The notes: a model not told the origin generated them from the letters alone. Counted from the stretch's first letter, positions 28,807 through 37,761 are shown. The stretch: DNA of 64,000 nucleotides from an uncultured Oribacterium sp. (GCA_946413525.1 CAMKKZ010000006.1:62001-126000); one strand, 5' to 3'. Made by a program: numbers and translations.

Positions 28807-30135
28807 ATGAAAGACAAACTAATGAACGCATTGCTGCAGGTTGCCGGCGTCATGCAAAACGAGCGCCATTTTGCGGCAATCAAGAATGGGTTCACCACCC
28901 TGCTGCCGATCATCATTGTCGGCTCGTTCTGTACACTGATGTCAAACATCGTGTGCAATACCACGCCCGGTTATTTCAGCCTCGCGAACGCGCCCGGCAT
29001 GAGCTGGCTTGGCAATCTGAAGCCGATGTTCGACTCCGCCAACTGGGGCACAATGAATTTCCTGGCTATCGGGGCGGTGATCATGATCGCCATCGAGCTT
29101 GGCGAGACATACAATATCACGGACAAGGCTCTTCCGCTTGTCGCGCTGGGCAGCTATATTTCTCTCTGCGCCTTTACCGCGACGGCTACCGTGACCCATG
29201 AGGCCAGCGGCGAAGTTCTGACGGCCACTGTTTCCAACGTGCTGCAGAACAAGTTCCTCAACGCGCAGGGGCTTTTCGTGGGCATGATTTCCGCTTTGGT
29301 TTCCACCGAAATTTATTGCAGGCTGGTCAACAGCGGGAAGCTGGAGATCAAGATGCCGGAAAGCGTGCCGTCCAATGTGGCGCGTTCCTTCTCCATCCTG
29401 CTTCCTTCGGCAGTGACGATCCTGATCGTTTCCGGCTTTGGTCTCCTTTTCGAGAAGGTTACGGGAATGAAGCTCTTTGACGCGATCGTCACCTTCATTC
29501 AGACCCCGCTGAAGGGCATCCTGACAGGGCCTGTTGGCTATATTGTCCTGATCTGGGTCACCACGCTGCTTTGGTTCTTCGGAATTCACGGCACCCAGGC
29601 CACAAAGGCTATTTACGAGGCCGTATTCCTGCAGGCATTTGCGGAAAATGAAGCTGCATATATGGCCGGAGCAACAGGTTCCGCGATTCCGAATATCATC
29701 AACACGCCGTTCATGTCCTGCTTTTCCACGATTACCGGCGCGGGCATTACGGGCGGCCTGCTCTTTGCCATACTTTTCTTCTCGAAGAGGGATGATTACA
29801 AGACCATTGCGAAGCTGGAAATCCCCTGCGCGATTTTCAACATCAATGAGCCCTTCGTTTTCGGTCTTCCGATCGTTATGAACCCGCTGCTTGGAATTCC
29901 GTTCATGATCGCGCCGGCTGTTTCCGGAACCTTTGCGTATATCATGACACAGATCGGATTCTGCGGGAGGATGGTCGTGAACGCGCCGTGGACCACGCCG
30001 CCAATCCTGATGGCATTCCTGTCCTCCGGCGGCAGCATCGGAGCGGCCATTACGCAGGCTATCTGCATTTTCCTTTCTTTCCTGGTCTATGTGCCTTTCG
30101 TTATCGCGGCGAATAACCAGAAGGTTGAGGAATGA
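28807..30135 (+). CDS. PTS EIIC, lactose/cellobiose family (CelB-like)
   Basis: Membrane sugar channel of a cellobiose-type PTS, 442 residues. It begins LMNALLQVAGVMQNERHFAA and has the family segments FGIHGTQATKAIYEA (~260) and CAIFNINEPFVFGLPIVMNP (~340), the substrate-site loop with a conserved NEP. About ten helices are predicted. ATG 28807 follows AAGGA; the longer frame to 28747 has no support. EIIA, HPr and EIIB follow as separate genes. Confidence 0.93.
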   Translation: MKDKLMNALLQVAGVMQNERHFAAIKNGFTTLLPIIIVGSFCTLMSNIVCNTTPGYFSLANAPGMSWLGNLKPMFDSANWGTMNFLAIGAVIMIAIELGETYNITDKALPLVALGSYISLCAFTATATVTHEASGEVLTATVSNVLQNKFLNAQGLFVGMISALVSTEIYCRLVNSGKLEIKMPESVPSNVARSFSILLPSAVTILIVSGFGLLFEKVTGMKLFDAIVTFIQTPLKGILTGPVGYIVLIWVTTLLWFFGIHGTQATKAIYEAVFLQAFAENEAAYMAGATGSAIPNIINTPFMSCFSTITGAGITGGLLFAILFFSKRDDYKTIAKLEIPCAIFNINEPFVFGLPIVMNPLLGIPFMIAPAVSGTFAYIMTQIGFCGRMVVNAPWTTPPILMAFLSSGGSIGAAITQAICIFLSFLVYVPFVIAANNQKVEE

Positions 30136-30162
30136 GCTTCTGAATTTGGATGATTCATTTTG

Positions 30163-30255
30163 TTTAAGGAAACGCTGATTCAAGCGTTTCCGGCACCGAA
30201 AATGCGCCGCGCAGCGGCAAAGTTTCTTTGCGTTTTCGTGTGCATCATAAGGAAA
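30163..30255. repeat. Dispersed repeat family F, copy 2
   Basis: Reverse complement of the element at 24018-24135: AAGGAAACGCTGATTCAAGC, GCCGCGCAGCGGC and TTTTCGTGTGCATCA. It starts 28 bases after the EIIC stop. Confidence 0.8.
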
Positions 30256-30425
30256 TGGTTCCGCGCATTCCCATGGCTTTCGCCCTTGTTATACGCCGTC
30301 AGCCGTGGACCCCGCGCATGGGTTAACAAAATCAATAAACGTATACACTTATAATAACAAACACCTGATTAGTATGCGGCCGGATTGCTGCCTTTTTGGC
30401 ATCCGGCCGTCTGGATTGTTGAATA

Positions 30426-30770
30426 ATGGCAAAGAAAAAAGTAAAATACAAGTCACAGTCCAGGCCGAAGGACAGGGAGATTACGGGTTCGAAGCCAAAA
30501 CGCGGTTGGAAGGAACGCTGGAGGGATTTTGTGAAATCCAGACCGGATCCGATGATGACATCGGACAAGGAGATGGAAATTTTCCGGCGCATCGCTACAA
30601 GGTGGAGACTCTGGACATACGTGGCGGTGATTTTCCTGCCTCCGTATGGACTGTACCGCATATGGAGCAAGGAATCCAATTTTTATGAATCAGAAAAATA
30701 TGTATGGACTTTCATGGTCCTTGCGTATATGGCATATTTCATATGGAATCTGATATCCGGCGCTGCGTAA
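30426..30770 (+). CDS. Small two-helix membrane protein of unknown function
   Basis: I do not recognise this 114-residue protein. It has a very basic N-terminal half (KKKVKYKSQSRPKDREI and onward to ~65), then two hydrophobic helices, LWTYVAVIFLPPYGLYRIW and VWTFMVLAYMAYFIWNLI. Coding is supported by a clean frame and by its place between EIIC and EIIA of one PTS. No good ribosome site precedes ATG 30426. It could be a PTS accessory protein, but there is no motif to support that. Confidence 0.55.
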   Translation: MAKKKVKYKSQSRPKDREITGSKPKRGWKERWRDFVKSRPDPMMTSDKEMEIFRRIATRWRLWTYVAVIFLPPYGLYRIWSKESNFYESEKYVWTFMVLAYMAYFIWNLISGAA

Positions 30771-30777
30771 TTACAGG

Positions 30778-30893
30778 GTTTTGACGCGCTCCAGGGAAAA
30801 GCGCGTCAAAATCCTCAGTCGCCGGGACGCTGGCCTCGACCCGCAAGCGGGTCAAGGCATATTCCCTGCAGGATTCGCCAAATACGGCGACTG
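30778..30893 (+). repeat. Dispersed repeat family D, copy 1 (short)
   Basis: TTTTGACGCGCT and AGCGCGTCAAAATCC form a hairpin, followed by CAGTCGCCGGGACGCTGGCC, GACCCGCAAGCGGGTC and GGCATATTCCCTGCAGGATT. Fuller copies are at 49710, 49879 and 60443. This copy lacks the CCCTTTGGTCGGACAAAC block and the final hairpin. Confidence 0.85.
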
Positions 30894-30945
30894 TTTAGAT
30901 GCCTGATACGGTAAATTGAATTAATAGGATGGAAAGGAGTAGTTC

Positions 30946-31248
30946 ATGGATGTCGACGAGATGGTAATGAATATCATCGTAAACAGCGGCAGCGCAAGAA
31001 GCTTCGCGATCGAGGCTCTGCGTGCGGCGAAAGAAGGGAATTTTGAAGAAGCGGAAAAACTGATGAGCGAAGCTGATTCCACGATTCTGGAATCACATGA
31101 ATCCCAGACAAAGATGATCCAGGCGGAAATCAACGGGGAGAAGATGGATATTTCGCTCCTGGTGGTTCATTCCCAGGATCATCTGATGAATGCGATGACA
31201 GTCATTGATTTGTGCAAAGAAATGATTGATATTTTGAAAGCTAAATAG
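30946..31248 (+). CDS. PTS EIIA, lactose/cellobiose family (CelC-like)
   Basis: Cytoplasmic trimeric three-helix phosphocarrier, 100 residues. The phosphorylated His is expected at H75 and the metal-binding Asp at D78 in VVHSQDHLM. It receives phosphate from HPr and passes it to EIIB. AAAGGAG precedes ATG 30946. The HPr gene follows after 37 bases. Confidence 0.94.
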   Translation: MDVDEMVMNIIVNSGSARSFAIEALRAAKEGNFEEAEKLMSEADSTILESHESQTKMIQAEINGEKMDISLLVVHSQDHLMNAMTVIDLCKEMIDILKAK

Positions 31249-31285
31249 TAAACTATAGAGTAAATAAAAAAAGGAGGACATTGTC

Positions 31286-31543
31286 ATGAAATCATTTGAG
31301 TATACCATTAAAGATCCGATGGGCGTACATGCAAGGCCGGCCGGCATTCTGGTGAAGGAAGCCAAAACCTACAAGAGCAAAATCACCATTTCTTTCAACG
31401 GCAAGAAGGAAGAGGCCACCAAGCTGATGAAAATCATGGGAATGGGTATCAAGACCGGAAACACTATTACTGTTGAAGTAGAAGGCGAAGATGAAGATGC
31501 CGCATGCGAAGGGATGAAGAAGTTCCTTGAGGGGAATCTGTAA
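31286..31543 (+). CDS. HPr family phosphocarrier lacking the regulatory serine
   Basis: An 85-residue HPr with the PEP-dependent site H15 in GVHARPAGILV. Where Bacillus HPr has the HPr-kinase site Ser46 (KSIMGVM), this protein reads TKLMKIM, so the serine is Lys. It should carry phosphate to the EII proteins but should not form the CcpA co-repressor. AAAGGAGG precedes ATG 31286. An HPr gene inside a sugar-specific PTS operon suggests a dedicated carrier; a general ptsH probably exists elsewhere. Confidence 0.92.
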   Translation: MKSFEYTIKDPMGVHARPAGILVKEAKTYKSKITISFNGKKEEATKLMKIMGMGIKTGNTITVEVEGEDEDAACEGMKKFLEGNL

Positions 31544-31573
31544 GGAGCCTCGAATATTCAGATTATTTGAAGG

Positions 31574-31687
31574 CATAGTTTATACCATGCTTTTAGCATC
31601 CTATAGGGATGCGTCCTGAAAAATATGCCTTCAGATATGTTGTTTCAGGATTTAACCAAGGCATTCCTTGGGCTATGGTTAAACCTG
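31574..31687 (-). repeat. Dispersed structured repeat family E, copy 2 (inverted)
   Basis: On the minus strand: TTTAACCATAGCCCAAGGAAT and its partner CCTTGGTTAAA, a second hairpin with AACATATCTGAAGGCATATT, then GCATCCCTATAGGATGC and GGTATAAACTATGC. It aligns end to end with 42391-42515. Confidence 0.75.
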
Positions 31688-31803
31688 CAATAAAAGAGCT
31701 TCGTCATGGAGCGGCACAGCATTCGAGCAGCCGCAAAAGTATTTGGGGGCTTTCCCAACGGTAATGTTATTAAGTATGGCTTGATAATTATGGAGGAACA
31801 AAA

Positions 31804-32106
31804 ATGAGGAATATTGTATTGTTCTGCGCAGCCGGCATGTCCACGAGTCTTTTGGTTAATAAGATGAGGGATGCCGCCAAGCAGGAGGGCTATGAGTGCG
31901 AGATTAATGCATACGCTTTGGCCAGCGCAAAGGAAAAGGGAGCGAATGCTGACATCATTCTTCTTGGGCCGCAGGTTCGTTTCAGCAAGAAGCAGGTTGA
32001 ACAGGCTTGCCCCGGCAAGATCATTCAGGATATTGACATGCAGGCTTATGGAACCATGAATGGCGCCAAGGTTATTGCCCAGGTCAAGAAAGCTTTGGGC
32101 GACTGA
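31804..32106 (+). CDS. PTS EIIB, lactose/cellobiose family (CelA-like)
   Basis: Cytoplasmic EIIB of 100 residues with the phosphorylated Cys8 in VLFCAAGMSTSLL, the P-loop of this family. It takes phosphate from EIIA and gives it to the sugar entering through EIIC. GGAGG precedes ATG 31804. A 260-base gap with a family E repeat separates it from HPr. Confidence 0.94.
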   Translation: MRNIVLFCAAGMSTSLLVNKMRDAAKQEGYECEINAYALASAKEKGANADIILLGPQVRFSKKQVEQACPGKIIQDIDMQAYGTMNGAKVIAQVKKALGD

Positions 32107-32142
32107 GTCGGGCAGACTGAATCTTGAGTTTGAAATTCATTG

Positions 32143-32229
32143 TTTGACTTGATGTCGCAGGCATTGACGTTGCTTTTGTGACGTGCCAGCGACACAAATG
32201 ACTTATGAAAGGCTTGCCTTTCATAAGTG
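32143..32229. repeat. Dispersed repeat family C, copy 3
   Basis: TTTGACTTGATGTCGCAGGC, then the GTGACGTG/CACAAATG part and the hairpin ACTTATGAAAGGC / GCCTTTCATAAGT. The second hairpin differs from the 7864 copy in both arms (ATAAGT against ATACTT), so pairing is kept. Confidence 0.78.
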
Positions 32230-32278
32230 GGACCTGAGCAAAGAAGACCCTGAATGGGAGATTGCTTATACCAAAGCA

Positions 32279-32310
32279 GCGGGGCGGCAGTTACGGCCGC
32301 CCCGTTTTTT
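32279..32310 (+). terminator. Terminator of the PTS operon
   Basis: Stem GGGGCGGC / GCCGCCCC with a 7-base loop, then GTTTTTT. Confidence 0.9.
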
Positions 32311-32350
32311 GTATTGTGGTGTTCAAATCTGATCAGGACAGAATTTTCTG

Positions 32351-32570
32351 ACAGGGGGAGCCATATAGCTTGCGATACCGTAGCTGTTAGTCGTCAATTT
32401 AGTAGCTAAAAATCACTTTGACAGAGGCGGATCCTGCCGACGTGAGACCGCGTCCCTTTACGGAAAAACGGAGTGATCAGGCAAGCGTTCCAATCCGGAG
32501 AAGGGTTTTGCTGACGTGACTGCTTCTTTTCTGGAAAAAGGAGTGATCAGCCAGGCACTCGAATAGGAGG
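32351..32570 (+). repeat. Leader repeats before the PstS-like gene (family B plus two ~68-bp units)
   Basis: A family B unit (GGAGCCATATAGCTTGCGAT) is followed by two tandem units that share GACGTGA, GGAAAAA(C/A)GGAGTGATCAG and CTCGAAT/TTCCAAT. They end at AGGAGGG of the PstS-like gene. Confidence 0.6.
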
Positions 32571-32574
32571 GTAT

Positions 32575-34971
32575 ATGAGAAAACTTTGTTCAAAACATTT
32601 AATACGAATTGATTCCCGGCTGCATTTGTCATGGCTTTCATGCCGTGCCGCGTCTCTTTGCTTGTACGTTGCGCTGCTCTTGACACTTTTGGGCGGGTGT
32701 GCCGGGTTGGAAACGATTCCGGAAGCTACGACCGGTGTCTCTGAAACATTATCGCCTGATGTTGGCTCGGAAAAGCAAGGGAATGAGGTTGAGACGGGGG
32801 ATGCTGAAAGAGCCATTAAAGGCATAGATGAGCCGGAAGATTCGGAATCCTCAGATGAAGAGGGCACAGAATCTGCCGGTGAAATGAAAGAAGCTGTCAA
32901 AGAGGGTAATAGAGAGCTTGAAAAAGAAAGTGTAAAAGAAGGGGGAAAAGAGGAGGGATCTGGCCGGAAGGATGAAGGGGACGAATCCGACGGAAGCAGT
33001 GAATCCCAGGAGACAGCCCCCCATATCGTGGCACCGGACATTCCATCAGATGAATTTCCTGTGACGGACGGCTCTACGGCCACCCTCCCTCTCGGCTGGA
33101 TGCTTTACCGCCTGTGCACGGGGGAGAGCCAGGACGATGCGGAAAAAGCCATGAAGTTTACAAAGACAAACAACGCCTATCTGCGGCTGATGGAAGGGGA
33201 GGCGGATCTGGTCATTGCCTACGAGCCGGGTCCGAACGCGAAGGCCGATGTAAGGTACAAGGATATTGAGATGAAGCCGATTGGTCTGGATGCGTTAATA
33301 TTTATCTGCAATGCGGGAAACCCGGTGGAATCTTTGACAACGGAGCAGATCCAGGAAATATATGCCGGCAGTGTCAGGAACTGGAATGAGCTGGGGGGAG
33401 AGGATGCTGATATCATCGCTTTCCAGAGGGAACAGAATTCGGGATCCCAGACACTGATGGAGAAGCTGATGATGCAGGGCATTGAAATGACGGCAGCCCC
33501 GGCTGAATTCAGGCCTTCCGAGATGGGGGAGCTGATTGACGGGGTGGCCGGATATGCCAATACAAAAAACGCGCTGGGATATTCCGTTTATTATTACGCG
33601 AAAAATATGTATAAACGGCCAAACCTTCGTTTCATGGCTGTGGATGGGATCCTTCCATCGAACGAGTCGATTCGGGACGGCTCCTATGGATATGTAAATC
33701 CTTTTTATGCCGCCATTCGGAAAGACGAGGATCCGGAGTCGGCAGCACACCGGCTTTTTGACTGGCTCACAACGGAGGACGGGCAGTCCCTCGTGGAGGA
33801 AATGGGTTATGTAAGCATTGAAAAGGGGACAAGGACTCTTCCGCGGGAGCTGGAAAAGGAGATGGAGCTTAGCTCTGGCCGGATCAAAGGGAATGAACAC
33901 AGGCTCGTTGTAAACGCCGAACTCTTTGACGGCAATACCGGCGTAGTTATTCTGGGAAGGGATTTCCAGGTGGAGTCCGTCATCACGGATATCAGGCTGC
34001 GCGGCGGACATTCCTTTGAAAGGATACGTGGAAGCGTATTCCCCGCGGCCAGGCCGATCTATGCGGGACAGCCGAAAACGGATGATGATAAAGACAATGA
34101 GCATGGTGACGGAGGAGACTCTGATAGCGATGAGTATGCAGACGGGGACGCTGATGACGATGATAATTATCCTGAATTCATGCCTCTGGGTCTGTATGAC
34201 GCGGACAAACAGGACTGGGCTGTCGAGCCGGACTATGATTTTTGCTATACGGAATCCACAGACGGAGTGCATGCCATTTATTACATGATGAAGTGGTCGG
34301 ATGAGAAAAATGAGGATGGGGAGTACACGGATCCTTTTGTCGATGTTTACAGCCAGGACGGGGTCTATCTGAGGACCATCCTGTATGACGAAAAGGATGG
34401 ATTCAACCGGATACTGGCACGTACATCCTGGAGTACTTCGATTGACTCGGAATATGATGAAGACACGTCTACTTCCATCTTCTATCTGGGGAATGGTCTT
34501 GATCTGATTATGAAATATGGAGACGATGGGGAAGAGGACGAAAGCTACCTGGAAAAAGACGGAAAAAGGTTTCCGGGGGCGACCGACGTCATGTTATACC
34601 CGTATATGTCCGACGGGGCGGGAGAAGATGACGTTCCCTGGAACTGGCAGATCCTGAACTTCTATAATTATTATTCTGAGCCCGAGGATGGAATATATTT
34701 CAAAAATATGAATCAGTATGTGGTTGACAGGGATGGGAATATTGTCTTCACGTGCGGCCCGTCTGACTACAGGATTCGTTTTGTGGATGAAAATTTCCTG
34801 GTGGCCATGAATTATGATACCGGCAAATATGTCATCTATGACTATGAAGGGAATGAGGTATTCAGTTGGCTTGGCCCGGATGATGAGGGTGAGTATTGGG
34901 ACAGCGAGAGCTATTGGCAGATGGAAAGTGAAGGGGCGTCGGAGGAGGGCGATTCCACGGATTCTGAATAG
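32575..34971 (+). CDS. Lipoprotein with PstS-like domain and repeat-rich C-terminal domain
   Basis: A 798-residue surface protein. The signal ends in lipobox LLGGC (~41). Residues ~55-150 are an acidic low-complexity spacer. Residues ~160-420 resemble phosphate/molybdate-type binding proteins (TDGSTATLPLGWMLYRL, IAFQREQNSGSQT, NALGYSVYYYAK), with the GSQT loop at the place where PstS holds phosphate. The C-terminal ~350 residues, after an Asp-rich linker, consist of beta-rich blocks (DVYSQDGVYLRTILY, VVDRDGNIVFTCGP, VIYDYEGNEVFSWLG), perhaps a propeller. No pst permeases are near. It converges on a two-component system. A sensory role is inference. Confidence 0.8.
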   Translation: MRKLCSKHLIRIDSRLHLSWLSCRAASLCLYVALLLTLLGGCAGLETIPEATTGVSETLSPDVGSEKQGNEVETGDAERAIKGIDEPEDSESSDEEGTESAGEMKEAVKEGNRELEKESVKEGGKEEGSGRKDEGDESDGSSESQETAPHIVAPDIPSDEFPVTDGSTATLPLGWMLYRLCTGESQDDAEKAMKFTKTNNAYLRLMEGEADLVIAYEPGPNAKADVRYKDIEMKPIGLDALIFICNAGNPVESLTTEQIQEIYAGSVRNWNELGGEDADIIAFQREQNSGSQTLMEKLMMQGIEMTAAPAEFRPSEMGELIDGVAGYANTKNALGYSVYYYAKNMYKRPNLRFMAVDGILPSNESIRDGSYGYVNPFYAAIRKDEDPESAAHRLFDWLTTEDGQSLVEEMGYVSIEKGTRTLPRELEKEMELSSGRIKGNEHRLVVNAELFDGNTGVVILGRDFQVESVITDIRLRGGHSFERIRGSVFPAARPIYAGQPKTDDDKDNEHGDGGDSDSDEYADGDADDDDNYPEFMPLGLYDADKQDWAVEPDYDFCYTESTDGVHAIYYMMKWSDEKNEDGEYTDPFVDVYSQDGVYLRTILYDEKDGFNRILARTSWSTSIDSEYDEDTSTSIFYLGNGLDLIMKYGDDGEEDESYLEKDGKRFPGATDVMLYPYMSDGAGEDDVPWNWQILNFYNYYSEPEDGIYFKNMNQYVVDRDGNIVFTCGPSDYRIRFVDENFLVAMNYDTGKYVIYDYEGNEVFSWLGPDDEGEYWDSESYWQMESEGASEEGDSTDSE

Positions 34972-35167
34972 TTATATACATCGCTGCGGCCGCAGTGATT
35001 GCGTTTTTTATTATAGCAGGGCGATTCCCTGCTTTCGAAAAGCCGCATTCATCGCTGCGGTCGCGGAGATATCGTTTTCATCAAAGCAGGGCGATTCCCT
35101 GCTTTGGAATAGTTGTATTAAGTTGTATTATCGCCACAGCCGCAGCGATCGCGATCTTCATCAAAGA
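34947..35167. repeat. ~70-bp tandem repeat x3 across the stop of the PstS-like gene
   Basis: Units start at GGGCGATTCC (34947, 35019, 35089). The first contains the last codons and stop of the gene; each includes a CGCTGCGG or CACAGCCGCAGC block and ends near ATCAAAG. Confidence 0.75.
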
Positions 35168-35243
35168 GGGTAGATTTTACGGCCTTCGGGCAGATCCATC
35201 GAGCCGGGTAGATTTTACGGCCTTCGGGCAGATCCATCGAGCC
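35168..35243. repeat. 38-bp tandem duplication at the 3' end of the histidine kinase gene
   Basis: Two identical 38-base copies. The second holds the stop and last nine codons of the kinase (minus strand); the first lies beyond the stop. Confidence 0.92.
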
Positions 35244-36897
35244 GGTATTCCAGGGTGAACCAGAAATCCACGCCGGTCCGGGTGTTTCTGACACCGCAGC
35301 TTTGGTGATGCGCGTTCGCGATTGCCTTCACGATGCTTAGCCCAAGGCCGGAACCGCCATAGGAACGGGTACGGGCTTTGTCTGACTTGTAGAACTTCTC
35401 CCAGATTTTCGGAAGTTCCTCTTCGGGGATATGTTTTCCGGTATTCATGACATGGAGGGCAATTATTCCGTTTTTTCCAATTAAAGAAGAAGCTTCGGAG
35501 GGCATGGATGCTCCCTGCCCGGGGCTTCTTTTTGCGGAGACATAGGAGGAGAAGCCGGGAAAATGACCTGTGCTCCGTCCTCCCCCCTGAGGCGGCAGCC
35601 CTGTGTAAATGCTGATTTGCCAGGGCTCCTCCAGGTGGTGGAGGGCGTTATTCAGATAATTGGTGATTACCTCCTCGATTTTGAATTCATCGGCCCACAC
35701 ATCCAGGTTTTCCGGGATGTCAAGTTCCACCTTCGCGTTCTGCTGCCGGATCAGGATGTCCGAATTCGACACTACCTCCTGGACGACCCTGGACAGGTTG
35801 AATAGGCTGAAATCAGGGATGTCCTTTCCCTGTTCGATGGCGGAGACATTCATCAGTTCCCTGACCATCCGGTTCATCTTGGAGGCCTCATCCACGATTA
35901 CGCCGCAATAATAATCCCGGCTTTCTTTGTCTTCGGCAAGGCCATCCTGCAGGCCTTCGGCGTAGCCCTGAATCAGCGCGATGGGCGTCTTTAATTCGTG
36001 GGAGACATTTGCCACGAATTCCTGCCTTCTCCGATCCACCTCTGTCTTGTTTTCAATATCCAACTGGAGCTCGTTATTGGCCGTCTTCAGACTGGCGATG
36101 GAGCTTTCCAGCCGTTCGGAGAGTATGTTCATTGATTTTCCCAGAATGCCAAGTTCATCCTCAGAATCCCCCTCGTACCGGGCAGAGAAATCGAGTTCGG
36201 ACATTTTTTCGGAAAGTCTGGCCAACTGCTGGATCGGGCTTGTGATGGCGCGGCTCGCGAAACAGATGATGACGGATCCAACGGCCATGGCAATCATTCC
36301 GACCGTGAGCAGAAAACGGTTAAAAAAGCCCGTCGCCTCCCGCACGCTGGCAATGGACATGCTCATGATGAAGGCTGTCTTGTTGTCGCTGAAATATCCC
36401 CAGCTCTCCAGATAATCGTTCCCACTTCGATCCTCGTTATGTTCCACGAAATAATTATCAAAGCTTTCCACGATTTTGCCTGTCGAATTGCTGCGGTTTC
36501 CAAAAATATATTCCGCAAGCTTTCTTTCCTGGCGCTGTGAGTCCACGGAGGAGCTGAAGCTTATATCTGTGGAAGTGTCCAGGATGACGACGCTGACATT
36601 ATAGGTCTCCGAAAGGGTGCGGATATACCGGGTGGCTTCCGTATCCGTTTCCGGAAAGAGGGAATCATAATTTTTCGGGAAGAGGGAAAAGGCTTCTCGC
36701 CCGTCCTTCTCCGAGTTAACGATCATTTCGTCAAGCTCAGTGTAGGCATTTTCCAATATTTTGATTTTCTCCGAGGCATAGAAACGTTCCAAAAGGAAGG
36801 TGTTGGCCAGCAGGATGGCAAGAAGGATGAAAAGGACGAGCACGGCAAAAATACATGTAAATTTCCATTGTATGGACTGCTTTAATTTAATTAGCAT
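35215..36897 (-). CDS. Sensor histidine kinase
   Basis: A membrane sensor of 560 residues. TM1 is at ~10-30 (FTCIFAVLVLFILLAILLA), an extracellular domain at ~35-185, TM2 at ~188-210, a HAMP domain, HisKA with phosphorylated His in FVANVSHELKTP (~298), and an ATPase domain with N box EVITNYLNNALHH and G2 GSGLGLSIVKAI. Between N and G1 boxes is an extra ~40-residue Gly/Ser/Pro-rich insert (~432-472). ATG 36897 is preferred to GTG 36903 because AGGTG then has better spacing. It pairs with the regulator at 37084 and lies convergent to the PstS-like lipoprotein. Confidence 0.92.
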   Translation of the reverse strand: MLIKLKQSIQWKFTCIFAVLVLFILLAILLANTFLLERFYASEKIKILENAYTELDEMIVNSEKDGREAFSLFPKNYDSLFPETDTEATRYIRTLSETYNVSVVILDTSTDISFSSSVDSQRQERKLAEYIFGNRSNSTGKIVESFDNYFVEHNEDRSGNDYLESWGYFSDNKTAFIMSMSIASVREATGFFNRFLLTVGMIAMAVGSVIICFASRAITSPIQQLARLSEKMSELDFSARYEGDSEDELGILGKSMNILSERLESSIASLKTANNELQLDIENKTEVDRRRQEFVANVSHELKTPIALIQGYAEGLQDGLAEDKESRDYYCGVIVDEASKMNRMVRELMNVSAIEQGKDIPDFSLFNLSRVVQEVVSNSDILIRQQNAKVELDIPENLDVWADEFKIEEVITNYLNNALHHLEEPWQISIYTGLPPQGGGRSTGHFPGFSSYVSAKRSPGQGASMPSEASSLIGKNGIIALHVMNTGKHIPEEELPKIWEKFYKSDKARTRSYGGSGLGLSIVKAIANAHHQSCGVRNTRTGVDFWFTLEYRLDGSARRP

Positions 36898-37011
36898 AAT
36901 CACACCTGTGTTTCCGAAAAGTCAGCGAGGCTTTGGGTATTTTAGGAGGGCAGGAAGGATCGCCGGGCATATGAAGGGAGCCGGGAATCCTGTTGGCGAA
37001 TCTGGCGGGGA

Positions 37012-37045
37012 GTCAGGAGTCCGGTTCGAATTTATAGCCCATGGC
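37012..37045 (-). repeat. Second copy of the response-regulator 3' end
   Basis: 34 bases repeat the end of the regulator gene (37083-37116) with two changes, both at third codon positions, giving AMGYKFEPDS and a stop in place of AMGYKFDPDS. The distance of 71 bases puts it out of frame with the gene. Confidence 0.85.
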
Positions 37046-37083
37046 GTGATGCAGAGGAATGCAGGGCGCTTTCGGAGGAAAGG

Positions 37084-37761
37084 TCAGGAGTCCGGGTCGA
37101 ACTTATAGCCCATGGCCCAGACGGTTTTGATATAGCCGCCCTTGTCTCCAAGCTTTGCCCGAAGTTTTTTCACATGCGTGTCGATGGTCCTGGCATCGCC
37201 GAAGTAATCATAGTTCCAGACATTGTTCAGGATCTTTTCCCTGGAAAGGGCTATGCCTTTGTTTTCAACAAAAAACAGGAGAAGCTCGTACTCCTTGAAG
37301 CTCAGGACGATGTTTTCTCCATTGACGGACACGCTGTGGGCGGATTTGTCTATATCAATGCCGCCGACATGAAGCACCTCGTCCTGGTTCATCCCGCTTC
37401 TTCGCAGAATGGCCTCTACCCGCGCCACCAGGATTTTCGGGGAGAACGGCTTGGAGATGTATTCGTCCGCCCCGTATTCAAAGCCCCGTAGCTCGTCCGT
37501 TTCCTCGGAACGCGCCGTCAGCATGATGACGGGTACCCTTGAATGTTCCCGAATGGATTTCAGAACGTTCCAGCCATCGACCTTGGGCATCATGACGTCC
37601 AATATGACAAGCGAGATGTCCTTTGAAGAGAAAAAGACATCGATGGCCTGTTCCCCATCCGCCGCCTCACATACCAGGAAATCCCGGGCCTTGAGGGAGT
37701 CGGAAATCAATCTCCGCATCCTTTCTTCGTCATCCACTACCAGAATCTTTAATTTTTCCAT
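37084..37761 (-). CDS. OmpR-family response regulator
   Basis: A 225-residue regulator. The receiver has acidic pair DD (10-11), phosphorylated D55 in VILDVMMPK, Thr in MLTARS and Lys in SKPFSP. The winged-helix output domain has KEYELLLFFVENKG and DYFGDARTIDTHVKKLRAKL. It is the partner of the kinase gene, which starts 186 bases further along in the same direction. That gap holds a copy of this gene's 3' end and no other gene. Confidence 0.95.
   Translation of the reverse strand: MEKLKILVVDDEERMRRLISDSLKARDFLVCEAADGEQAIDVFFSSKDISLVILDVMMPKVDGWNVLKSIREHSRVPVIMLTARSEETDELRGFEYGADEYISKPFSPKILVARVEAILRRSGMNQDEVLHVGGIDIDKSAHSVSVNGENIVLSFKEYELLLFFVENKGIALSREKILNNVWNYDYFGDARTIDTHVKKLRAKLGDKGGYIKTVWAMGYKFDPDS

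Noticed and set aside
28942..30183. 413-codon frame opposite the PTS EIIC gene
   Set aside because: Shadow of an EIIC gene with conserved motifs; composition (Gln, Arg, Gly, His) is typical of antisense frames.
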